A stretch of 20,631 nucleotides of DNA from JAWLHJ01 sp039587535 (GTDB taxonomy: Bacteria; Gemmatimonadota; Gemmatimonadetes; Longimicrobiales; Gaopeijiaceae). The translations under genes were made by a program, and so were the position numbers. The notes under the pieces were generated by a model. It searched no databases, was not told the DNA's origin, and saw only the letters and a list, made by a program, of their open reading frames with translations. Below are positions 13,861-20,631 of the stretch, one piece after another; the stretch's first letter is position 1, and every line of letters starts with the position of its first letter. Location of the stretch: contig JBDHIF010000039.1 in NCBI GenBank assembly GCA_039587535.1, forward strand, positions 1 to 20,631. Direction: 5' to 3'.

Positions 13861-15506
13861 GACGCGGCTGGGACAGGGGTGAACGCGCCCCGACGGATGA
13901 GCCCGGTTACGGCGGCGATGTCCGGCGAGGGCGAGCGGTCGGCCAGCAGGGGCTCGACGACGGTGCGCACCGCCGCCCGCGCCTCCTCGACGCCGGCGCC
14001 CGACCGCAGAGGCCGGTGGGCCTCGAGGGCCTGGGTGGCGCACATGAGCTCGATGGCCACCACGCTCTCCGCCAGGTCGAGGGCCCGCCGGGCCTTCTTG
14101 GCGGACGCCGGCCCGAACGAGTTGTAGTCCTCCATTCCCGCGCTGGTCGGAATGTTCGCGGGGCTCGCCGGCCCGGCGAGTTGGATGATCTCGTTGCAGC
14201 ACGCCGCAGCGGTGTACTGGGCGATCATGTATCCCGAGTGCAGGCCGGGCTGGGGGCTGAGGTAGGCCGTGAGATGCGCTTCCGGATCCTGCGCGGCGAG
14301 CATGAGGTAGATCCGGCGCTCGCTCACACCGGCCACATGGGCGATGGCCAGGGCCAGGAGGTCCAGGGGGATGGCCAGCGGCATTCCGTGGAAGTTCCCC
14401 GCCGAGAGAATGTCCACGTCGGTCCCGTCGAGCCCTTCGAACACCAGGGGGTTGTCCGTCACGGCGCCCAGCTCGTGCTCCACGCCGCGCCGGACCCATG
14501 CGATGGCGTCGAGGGCGGCACCCAGGACCTGGGGCGCGCAGCGCAACGAGTAGGGATCCTGCACCCGGGGATCGTCCTCCCGATGCGAATCGCGGATCTC
14601 ACTACCGGCGAGGAGCCCCCGGAGCGCGGACGCCACTTGGATCTGCCCGTTCTGGCCGCGAATCGCGTGCACACGGGAGTCGAGGAAGGTGTGCGATGCC
14701 CGACACGCGTCGATGGACATGGCGCACGCCGTCACGCACGCCCCCAGCAGGTGGTCGATGTCGTGGAGGAGGAGCGCGCCCCGCGCCGCCATGAGGTGCG
14801 TTCCGTTGATGAGGGCCAGCCCCTCCTTCGACGTGAGCTCCAGGGCCTCGAGGCCGGCGCGCCCCAACGCTTCCGAAGCCGGGTGTCGTGCGCCGTCGAA
14901 GAAGACCTCGCCTTCGCCGATGAGGGCCAGGGTCGCATGGGCCAGCGGCGCCAGGTCTCCGGAAGCGCCCACGGAGCCGGTCTCCGGCACCACGGGCGTG
15001 ATGCCCGCGTTGAGCAACGCCACGATCCCGTCCGCGAGCACGGGACGCACGCCGGAGTGGCCACGGGACACGGAGGCCGCCAGAAGGACCAGCATGGCCC
15101 GAACGACGTCGACGGGAAGCGCGGTCCCCACGCCCGACGCATGGGACCGCAGGAGATTGTGCTGCACCTCCCCGAGCTCTTGGTCCGCGATCCGCTGCCG
15201 GGAAAGGGAGCCGAAGCCGGTGTTCACGCCGTAGATCGGCTCCCGTCGCTCGAGAGCGCGCTCCAGGCGGGCGCGGGACGCGGCGAGGCGGGTCCGTGCT
15301 TCGGGTCCCACCGCCACCGGCGCTCCGGCTCGGGCGACAGCGACCACGTCGCTCACCGAGAGCGCGGCGCCATTGAGCGTCACTTGGGGACTCGCGGCAG
15401 GCGCCACCCCGCCGGCGCGGGGTTGGCCCGGGAGGGAGCGGTCGTCTGCAGATGGGGGACTCATCGGGCGATGATGGGCGGCGCCGGCCACGGTGGCAAG
15501 GCGCAT
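13857..15506 (-). CDS. hutH: Histidine ammonia-lyase
   Basis: A 549-residue lyase that deaminates L-histidine to trans-urocanate and ammonia, the first step of the pathway. The self-formed MIO electrophile comes from Ala181-Ser182-Gly183 in GSVGASGDLAPLAH. Also visible are YGVNTGFG with catalytic Tyr92, SSRGH-type SVSRGHSGVRP, QDPYSLRCAPQV and FHGMPLAI. The core begins near residue 42, so the N-terminus is about 40 residues longer than usual. The ATG at 15506 has AGGAAG about ten bases upstream. A second ATG at 15464 fits the core better but lacks a ribosome site, so the start is uncertain. It is the first gene of hutH-hutU-hutG-hutI; the next start overlaps its stop (ATGA). Confidence 0.96.
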   Translation of the reverse strand: MRLATVAGAAHHRPMSPPSADDRSLPGQPRAGGVAPAASPQVTLNGAALSVSDVVAVARAGAPVAVGPEARTRLAASRARLERALERREPIYGVNTGFGSLSRQRIADQELGEVQHNLLRSHASGVGTALPVDVVRAMLVLLAASVSRGHSGVRPVLADGIVALLNAGITPVVPETGSVGASGDLAPLAHATLALIGEGEVFFDGARHPASEALGRAGLEALELTSKEGLALINGTHLMAARGALLLHDIDHLLGACVTACAMSIDACRASHTFLDSRVHAIRGQNGQIQVASALRGLLAGSEIRDSHREDDPRVQDPYSLRCAPQVLGAALDAIAWVRRGVEHELGAVTDNPLVFEGLDGTDVDILSAGNFHGMPLAIPLDLLALAIAHVAGVSERRIYLMLAAQDPEAHLTAYLSPQPGLHSGYMIAQYTAAACCNEIIQLAGPASPANIPTSAGMEDYNSFGPASAKKARRALDLAESVVAIELMCATQALEAHRPLRSGAGVEEARAAVRTVVEPLLADRSPSPDIAAVTGLIRRGAFTPVPAAS

Positions 15507-15519
15507 CCGTGGAGGCTTC

Positions 15520-15677
15520 CTAGCAGTCGGCGGGGGCGCTTCGCACCGGCGTCACCGCGGCCTCCGCCACCGTCCCGGCGAGAGCGCTGGCCGCAGAGTG
15601 TCCCACCGCGCACACACGTGAACCCGGTCCGTGGTGCGGACGAGCTGGGTGAAGACCACGGCCGAATCGGACTCCAT
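15520..15677 (-). pseudogene. Possible frameshifted coding remnant just upstream of hutH
   Basis: In the 217-bp gap upstream of hutH, the minus strand has an ATG at 15677 giving MESDSAVVFTQLVRTTDRVHV. A frame change near 15610 then continues as VCAVGHSAASALAGTVAEAA and ends at a TAG 13 bases before hutH. Both pieces have the G/C-rich third positions of real coding DNA, and together they read like a protein C-terminus. By eye the end loosely resembles P1/DmpA-type peptidases, but this is weak. An unbroken 62-residue frame (15708-15520) also exists and may be the simpler reading. The gap may additionally hold the hut promoter; a 7-bp inverted repeat, CCGTGGT (15629-15635) and ACCACGG (15655-15661), is present. 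Confidence 0.25.
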
Positions 15678-15723
15678 CCCGGCGGATGGACCCGCTGACC
15701 CTGCCCACCCAGGTCCCGGGTCG

Positions 15724-17637
15724 TCAGTCCCGCGCCAGGGATCTGAGCAGTACCTGGAATCGGCGATCCTGCCGCAGCGCATCCCAGACGGGGTCGGTCC
15801 GAAGTGACAGGAGCCTCGGATCTCGTATCTCGCGCGCCTCATCCAGGAGCGCGATCGCCCCATCCCCATCTCCAAGCGCCGCCGCGACCGAAGCTCGATC
15901 CACCGGCGAGACCGGCGATCCAGCCGCCTGACGCGCATCGAGTTCCTCCGCCTTCCAGGTCCAATACCCCTCCACACCGTCCTCGCGGAGCGCCGCCTCC
16001 AACGCATCGGCGTCTGGCCCCGGGGGGCGGACTCCGGCTTCCTCTCGCTCCTGTCTCAGACGGAGCACGTCGCGCCAATCACCCTGCGAGACGGCCAACC
16101 GCTCGGCCTCGTCCCAGAGCCCGGATTCTTCCGAATACCGCACCACTGCGGCCACCGCCCGGTCTCGCGCCTCCTCCGGGTGCCCCGCCGCGTCCAGGCG
16201 TCGCACCGCTCGAAGCTCGCGCAAGGCGGATCTCGAGCCGTCCCGCTTTCCACCCATGGCCGCTTGGATCACGCGCCCGATCTCCGTGACTGTGCCGAAG
16301 GAAAGCGGGGGAGCGTCGACCCCGGCGCCGTCCAACTCCATCAACGCCTCGTCTGCGGAAGCGAGAACCTCACGAGCCTCCATGGATGCCGGATCCCTCC
16401 GTGCCGCTTCGGCCGCCACCTCCCGGGCCTTGCGGAGCTCGACGGCGGCGTCCTCTTCTTCCGCTTCCAGCCCCCGCATCAGATAGGTCCCCGCCAACCC
16501 GGCGAGTGCCGGCACGAACGTGGAATCCATGGCCAGCGCGTCGAGAAAATGGCGCTCGGCGTCCCCACCGCCCTCCGTGGACAGCGCAAAACGCCCACGG
16601 AAGACCGCGTCGTGGACTTCCGGCATGGCAGGGGCACTCGGCGGGCGCGCCACGGAAACATCTTCAACCACGTCAGGGGTCGACGCCCCCGGCCCGACGG
16701 CCTCGGTTGCTGATTCCGAGGAGCCCAGGGAAGCGGGAGCACCCTCGGCGACACGCATGTCGCCGACCTCGCCGGAGGCAGCCTCCACCTGAACACCGAT
16801 CTCCCCGGCGATGGCCTCCGCTACCTCCCGTTGGAGGGCGATCACGTCCTGGAGGTCCCGCTCATAATCACTCGCCCAAAGGTGCGTATCCGAAGCCGCA
16901 TGGATGAGCTGGACGGTGATCCTCACGCGGTCGTCGGCCCTGAGCACTGATCCCTCCACCACGGCATCCACGCCGAGCTCGTCGCCCACCTGGGGCATGG
17001 ACTTCCCTTCCCTGGCGTACCCCTCCACCGACGTGCGAGACATCACTCGGACGGTGCCCAGCTGACTGAGCTGGGAGATGAGGGTCTCGTGAAGCCCCGC
17101 GGCGAAATACGCCTGTCCTGATCCGTCCGATGAGAAGTCCTGGAGCGGAAGCACCGCGAGCGAACGGATGGGTCCGCTCGCGTCGGTCGTGGACGCCGCC
17201 ACGAAAGGCGTGGCTCTTTCCCGGGTCGGGAGGTCGGCACCCACCGCAGCGGTGTCGGTCCGATACCACCAAAGCCCGGTGGCGCCCGCCACGAGGACGG
17301 CGAAGGCAAGGAACGCGACGCGTGGAAGCATCCGGGCCACGGGAGCGCGGCCCGCTTCCACATCCAGCTCCGTCATCGCCCTGAGGCCTCGAGGGGTCAT
17401 CTCGTAGACCCAGGCCATGGCCACGACCACGGGGAAGAGCAGGAGAAACGCCACCACCAGGATGCGGAGCGCCGCATCCGCCCGGGGACCCGGGAGGAAC
17501 GCGGGCAAGGCGATCTCGGCCATCTGCAGCAGGACGAAACCCACCGCGCCGTAGCCCACCGTGGCCCTCACCACGTGCCGGCGGCGAAGCTCGGCGACGA
17601 ATCGGCCGAGGCTCGATGGAGGTGCGGGACTGCTCAT
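15724..17637 (-). CDS. Membrane-anchored TolB-like/FlgO-domain protein with TPR-type C-terminus
   Basis: A 637-residue protein. A short basic N-terminal helix (FVAELRRRHVVRATVGYG) leads into three membrane helices (about 27-47, 57-78, 105-124) separated by AWVYEMTPRGLRAMTE. A TolB-N/FlgO-like domain follows (about 157-285), with SLAVLPLQDFSSDGSGQAYF, LISQLSQLGTVRVMSRTS and GVDAVVEGSVLRADDRVRI. A low-complexity linker and a helical Ala/Glu-rich region resembling degenerate TPRs (about 390-600) complete it. This architecture is common in proteins annotated as TPR or adenylate-cyclase-like, but here no cyclase, kinase or winged-helix domain is present. Start at 17637: AAGGG lies eight bases upstream. 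Its start is 22 bases after the stop of the monooxygenase/OYE gene, so the two are probably co-transcribed. Function is unknown; scaffolding or sensing at the membrane is inference. Confidence 0.83.
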   Translation of the reverse strand: MSSPAPPSSLGRFVAELRRRHVVRATVGYGAVGFVLLQMAEIALPAFLPGPRADAALRILVVAFLLLFPVVVAMAWVYEMTPRGLRAMTELDVEAGRAPVARMLPRVAFLAFAVLVAGATGLWWYRTDTAAVGADLPTRERATPFVAASTTDASGPIRSLAVLPLQDFSSDGSGQAYFAAGLHETLISQLSQLGTVRVMSRTSVEGYAREGKSMPQVGDELGVDAVVEGSVLRADDRVRITVQLIHAASDTHLWASDYERDLQDVIALQREVAEAIAGEIGVQVEAASGEVGDMRVAEGAPASLGSSESATEAVGPGASTPDVVEDVSVARPPSAPAMPEVHDAVFRGRFALSTEGGGDAERHFLDALAMDSTFVPALAGLAGTYLMRGLEAEEEDAAVELRKAREVAAEAARRDPASMEAREVLASADEALMELDGAGVDAPPLSFGTVTEIGRVIQAAMGGKRDGSRSALRELRAVRRLDAAGHPEEARDRAVAAVVRYSEESGLWDEAERLAVSQGDWRDVLRLRQEREEAGVRPPGPDADALEAALREDGVEGYWTWKAEELDARQAAGSPVSPVDRASVAAALGDGDGAIALLDEAREIRDPRLLSLRTDPVWDALRQDRRFQVLLRSLARD

Positions 17638-17652
17638 GGAAGAACCCTTGTC

Positions 17653-17667
17653 GGGAGTATTACTCCC
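17653..17667. promoter_or_regulatory. Perfect palindrome between the OYE gene and the TolB-like gene
   Basis: GGGAGTA-T-TACTCCC is a perfect 15-bp palindrome. It overlaps the TAA stop of the upstream gene (17660-17662) and sits 16 bases before the ATG at 17637. It could be an operator, or a short hairpin (GGGAG/CTCCC) that affects translation of the next gene. Confidence 0.35.
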
Positions 17668-19699
17668 CTCCGAAGTGGAACTCGAATCGCGGTGTGTATT
17701 GCTCCACGGACCGGTATTGCGGTGGCCACCCGAGAGCGAAGCCCTGCATGGCCGCCGCATGCCTGGTCCAGTATGGGTCGAAAAGATGGGCCCGAGCCAG
17801 TAGGCACAGGTCCGCCCGTCCAGCCGCTATAATGGTGTTGACGTCCATCCACGACGAAACGTTGCCTACGGCCATGGTGGCGATGCCGGCCTCGTGCCTG
17901 ATGCGATCCGCGAACGGGGTCTGGAAGAGCCGACCGTAGACCGGCGCCTGATCCGGGACCGTCTGGCCGGCCGAGACATCGATGGCGTCGCACCCGTGGG
18001 CAGCGAGCAGGCGCGACACCTCGACCGCCTCGTCGGGCGTGAGCCCGCCGGGCTTCCAGTCCACCGCGCTCACCCTGACGGTCATGGGCTTGGGGTCCGG
18101 CCACGCCGCGCGGCAGGCGTCGAAGACCTCGAGCGGGAAGCGCATCCGGTTCTCCAGTGATCCGCCGTACTCGTCCTCTCGCTCGTTTGTCAGAGGCGAG
18201 ATGAACGACGCGAGAAGATACCCGTGGGCCATGTGGATCTCGAGGAGATCGAAGCCCGCCGCATCCGCGTATCCGGTGGCCCGCACGTAGTCGGCCAGGA
18301 CCTCGTCCATGTCCGCCCGGCTCATCTCCCTGGGCGGCTGGCTGCGATCCGGGAAGTACGGGAGCGGCGACGCCGACACCAGGGGCCAGTTTCCCCCGGC
18401 CAGAGGCTCGCTGTCCCCCTCCCAGAGGGGCTTGGTGGATCCCTTCCTCCCGGCGTGGCCGAGCTGCACGGCCATCTTGGCCGGCGAGTGTCCGTGCACG
18501 AAATCCACGACGCGCTTCCAGGCGTCGACGTGCTCGGGCTTGTACAGGCCGGCACATCCGGGAGAGATCCGTGCCTCGGGGGACACGTCCGTCATCTCCG
18601 CGTAGACGAGCCCCGCACCCCCCACCGCCCGACTCCCCAGGTGCTGCACGTGCCAGTCACCAACGGTCCCATCGTCGGCGCAGTACTGACACATGGGCGA
18701 GACCACGACCCGGTTGGGGAGGACCAGGTCACGCAGCCTGAAGGGCGTGAACATGGGCGGGGGCGGAGGATCCCGCGGCACGGGGACTCCGGCTTGTTCT
18801 TCCGCCTGCCCGGCCACCCAACGGTCCACTCGATCGAGGAACGCGGGGTCGCGCACCCTGAGATCCTCGTGGGTGATCCGCAGGCTGCGGGTGAGAAGCG
18901 TGAAGACCAGCTGCACGGGCTCCAACCCCATGTAGCGCTCCGTCGCCTCGAACCACTCGAGGCTGGCCTGCGCCGCTCGCTGAAGGGACTCGACAGGCGG
19001 CCGCCGCTCATCCTCGTAGGCCTGGAGCGCCGCCGCCACGTCGCCCTGGCTGGGATCGTCGTCGGCCTCTGAAGACCTGGGTTCCGTGCGGCGGTCACGC
19101 ACCACCCCCGCGGAGACGAGCGCCTCGCGTAACGCGATGGCATCGAGCATTCCCAGGCGGGTGCCCGATCCGATCGAGAAATGGGCGGTATGCGCAGCGT
19201 CGCCGATGAGCACGACGTTGTCCACGGCCCACCGCCCACATCGTATGGTGGGGAAGCTCCGCCAGACGCTCTTGTTTGCGATCAGGTCGTGACCATCCAG
19301 CTCCTCGGCGAAGAGCGCCTCACAGTACGCGACCGTCTCTTCCTCGCTCACGTCCTCGAGCCCCGCCCCCCGCCAGGTCTCCTCCGTGCATTCGACGATG
19401 AACGTGGACCGCCCGGGCTCGTACTGGTACGCGTGCACCCGCCAGAGCCCGTGCTCGTTCTCTTGGAAGTAGAATGTGAACGCCGGAAACGGCTTTGTGG
19501 TACCCAGCCACACGAACCGGTTGGGCCGCCAGTCGATCCGGGGCTCCACGCGGTCCTCGAGGAGGCCCCGTACCGTGGAATTCACGCCATCGGCGCCCAC
19601 CACGAGGTCGTATCCCTCGAAGTCGGAGAGGTCGTGCACCTCCGTCTCGAATCTGAGATCCACCCCCAAGCCCTTGGCCTCGCGCTGAAGCACGTCCAC
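17660..19699 (-). CDS. Bifunctional aryl-CoA monooxygenase/old-yellow-enzyme oxidoreductase (downstream part of a frameshifted gene)
   Basis: A 679-residue frame holding most of a fusion enzyme. Residues 1-300 are the rest of a flavoprotein monooxygenase: VVGADGVNS (33-41) and GDAAHTAHFSIGSG (167-180, FAD pyrophosphate/ribityl motif). Residues 317-675 are an old-yellow-enzyme domain: NRVVVSPMCQY, QLGHAGRKGS, EIHMAHGYLLASFISPLTN with His489 and His492, and DEYGGSLENR. This domain order matches 2-aminobenzoyl-CoA monooxygenase/reductase and salicylyl-CoA 5-hydroxylase (SdgC), which hydroxylate, and in the first case also reduce, a CoA-bound aromatic ring. The FAD Rossmann start is missing from this frame and lies at 19703-19976 in another phase. 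The GTG at 19699 is therefore probably not a natural start. The acyl-CoA dehydrogenase upstream fits CoA-thioester metabolism. Exact substrate unknown. Confidence 0.85.
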   Translation of the reverse strand: MDVLQREAKGLGVDLRFETEVHDLSDFEGYDLVVGADGVNSTVRGLLEDRVEPRIDWRPNRFVWLGTTKPFPAFTFYFQENEHGLWRVHAYQYEPGRSTFIVECTEETWRGAGLEDVSEEETVAYCEALFAEELDGHDLIANKSVWRSFPTIRCGRWAVDNVVLIGDAAHTAHFSIGSGTRLGMLDAIALREALVSAGVVRDRRTEPRSSEADDDPSQGDVAAALQAYEDERRPPVESLQRAAQASLEWFEATERYMGLEPVQLVFTLLTRSLRITHEDLRVRDPAFLDRVDRWVAGQAEEQAGVPVPRDPPPPPMFTPFRLRDLVLPNRVVVSPMCQYCADDGTVGDWHVQHLGSRAVGGAGLVYAEMTDVSPEARISPGCAGLYKPEHVDAWKRVVDFVHGHSPAKMAVQLGHAGRKGSTKPLWEGDSEPLAGGNWPLVSASPLPYFPDRSQPPREMSRADMDEVLADYVRATGYADAAGFDLLEIHMAHGYLLASFISPLTNEREDEYGGSLENRMRFPLEVFDACRAAWPDPKPMTVRVSAVDWKPGGLTPDEAVEVSRLLAAHGCDAIDVSAGQTVPDQAPVYGRLFQTPFADRIRHEAGIATMAVGNVSSWMDVNTIIAAGRADLCLLARAHLFDPYWTRHAAAMQGFALGWPPQYRSVEQYTPRFEFHFGGE

Positions 19700-19976
19700 C
19701 CGCGAAGCCGTGACCCGTGGTGCGAATCATCTCGCCCCCGAAGTGGACGTCGATGTCGTCCCATCGGACGAAGTGCTCCGTGACGGCCGCGTAGGTGTCC
19801 GCGTCCGCCCCTTCCACCTCGGCGATGGTGGCGTCGCTGAACACGACTCCGAAGCCGAAGGTGTCGTCGGGGCGATTCCGCTCCACCACGACGACCTCCG
19901 TGGAGGGATCGGCACGCTTCATGAGAATGGAGAAATACAGCCCGGACGGACCGCCTCCGATGACGGCGATTCTCAC
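19320..19976 (-). pseudogene. Upstream part of the frameshifted aryl-CoA monooxygenase (FAD Rossmann start)
   Basis: The GTG at 19976 follows GGAGG by seven bases and opens MRIAVIGGGPSGLYFSILM, an FAD-binding GxGxxG start. ERNRPDDTFGFGVVFSDAT follows, a hallmark of salicylyl-CoA/2-aminobenzoyl-CoA monooxygenases, then WDDIDVHFGGEMIRTTGHGFAG. Homology stops at about 19700, where the frame runs on to 19320 as meaningless sequence. The matching continuation (SRVDVLQREAKGLGV) lies in the frame of 17660-19699. Compared with relatives, a few residues are missing at the junction, so a small deletion not divisible by three is likely. As read, the protein would be cut after about 90 meaningful residues. 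A true mutation, programmed shift and assembly error all remain possible. Confidence 0.8.
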
Positions 19977-20016
19977 TACAAGACCTCCGTGGACGAGCCT
20001 TCGGAAAGAAGCGTTC

Positions 20017-20631
20017 TCAAGAGTCTAGGTCCCTGGCCGCCGCAATCATTCTCCCCGCTACGATCAGATGTTGGATCTCGGTCGTGCCTTCGTAGATCCG
20101 CATGGCTCGGATAGACCGATACATGCGGTCCAGCACGTGCTCGGCCAGGACGCCGCGACCACCGAGGATCTGCAGGCCCTCGTCGATCACGCGTTGGGCA
20201 GTCTCGGTCGCATGGGCTTTCGCCATGGCGGCCTCCGTCGTGATGCGATCCGCGCCGTTGTCCTTCTCCCAGGCCGCCCGGTAGACCAGAAGGCGGGAGG
20301 CGGTGAGCTCGATGGCCATCCGTCCGAGCTTCTCCTGTACGAGCTGGAACTCGGACAGGGCTTGCCCGAACTGGGTACGCACCCGGGCATGACTCAATGC
20401 CTCCGCCAGCGCCCGACCCGCCATCCCACAGGCCGCCGCTCCCACCGTGGGACGTAGGCGGTCCAGCGTGGCCATGGCCACCTTGAACCCTTCACCTTCG
20501 GCCCCGAGCCGATGCGTGGCCGGCACACGGCAGGCCTCGAATCGCAGCTCGCCCAGCGGATGCGGAGCGGAGAGCACCTGTGGTCCGACGAAGAGCAAAC
20601 CGGGCGCGTCCGCGGGTACGACGAACGCGCT
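20017..20631 (-). CDS. Acyl-CoA dehydrogenase, C-terminal part (runs off the window)
   Basis: The frame is open to the window edge and gives 204 residues of the C-terminal two-thirds of an acyl-CoA dehydrogenase. The end of the middle beta domain (AFVVPADAPGLLFVGPQVL, then CRVPATHRLG-x-EGEGF) is followed by the helical domain with HARVRTQFGQALSEFQLVQ, which binds FAD at the dimer interface. ILGGRGVLAEHVLDRMYR comes next, then the terminal RIYEGTTEIQ, whose Glu is at the position of the catalytic base in many members. Reaction: alpha,beta-oxidation of an acyl-CoA with electron transfer to ETF. It precedes the monooxygenase/OYE gene by 40 bases in the same direction, suggesting one pathway for aromatic or alicyclic CoA thioesters. 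Substrate cannot be read from sequence. Confidence 0.95.
   Translation of the reverse strand, partial: SAFVVPADAPGLLFVGPQVLSAPHPLGELRFEACRVPATHRLGAEGEGFKVAMATLDRLRPTVGAAACGMAGRALAEALSHARVRTQFGQALSEFQLVQEKLGRMAIELTASRLLVYRAAWEKDNGADRITTEAAMAKAHATETAQRVIDEGLQILGGRGVLAEHVLDRMYRSIRAMRIYEGTTEIQHLIVAGRMIAAARDLDS

Noticed and set aside
12052..14499. A single 815-residue urocanase with a long N-terminal extension
   Set aside because: The extension overlaps hutH in another phase and is Gly/Arg-rich; the ATG at 13860 with the ATGA overlap is the natural start.
15629..15661. CCGTGGT/ACCACGG inverted repeat as a hut operator
   Set aside because: Seven-base G/C-rich arms with a 19-bp spacer inside a possible coding remnant are within chance expectation, so it is noted but not called.
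14016..15698. 560-codon plus-strand frame opposite hutH
   Set aside because: Antisense shadow of a complete histidine ammonia-lyase.
1..20631. CRISPR arrays, tRNA genes, insertion sequences or prophage genes
   Set aside because: No regularly spaced repeats, cloverleaf-like sequences, transposase or phage motifs were seen on either strand.

Overview
The window is high-GC, gene-dense bacterial DNA. Most genes lie on the minus strand, and almost every reading frame is explained by conserved protein families. Paired PadR regulators and ADOP-type (MacB/FtsX-like) permeases, an LVIVD beta-propeller protein, a DUF305 lipoprotein and a TolB-like/TPR membrane protein together suggest Gemmatimonadota, with Acidobacteriota as the alternative. 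This placement is inferred from family content; no rRNA or other phylogenetic marker is present. No tRNA, CRISPR array, insertion sequence or prophage gene was seen.

Layout from left to right. (1) 1-3530: two PadR/ADOP permease modules in tandem on the minus strand; the left permease runs off the window edge. (2) 3709-5753: minus-strand genes for a CPXCG cysteine-rich protein, a bactofilin and an acetamidase/formamidase-family lipoprotein. (3) 5837-6144: decayed remains of a third ADOP permease on the plus strand. (4) 6174-6647: a plus-strand TerB-fold protein, with a strong bidirectional hairpin terminator facing the next unit. (5) 6761-9413: a minus-strand pair made of a DUF305 (copper-binding type) lipoprotein followed by an exported LVIVD-repeat propeller. 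(6) 9602-9868: a small, basic, helical protein of unknown function. (7) 9888-15506: a complete histidine-utilisation operon, hutH-hutU-hutG-hutI, whose stop and start codons overlap at all three junctions. (8) 15724-20631: the end of an acyl-CoA dehydrogenase gene, then a bifunctional aryl-CoA monooxygenase/old-yellow-enzyme gene interrupted by a frameshift, then a TolB-like/TPR membrane protein.

How the genes work together. The hut genes encode the four-step route from histidine to glutamate plus formamide through urocanate, imidazolonepropionate and formiminoglutamate. The acyl-CoA dehydrogenase and the monooxygenase/reductase resemble enzymes that act on CoA-activated aromatic acids such as 2-aminobenzoyl-CoA or salicylyl-CoA. 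The PadR/ADOP modules are regulated permease units of poorly understood function. The most suggestive lead for an uncharacterised system is the DUF305 plus LVIVD pair. It combines a Met/His-rich, probably copper-binding lipoprotein with an exported propeller that has repeated His and Cys positions. The most striking anomalies are the monooxygenase frameshift, an Asn where HutI normally has a metal-binding Asp, and the third, collapsed ADOP gene.
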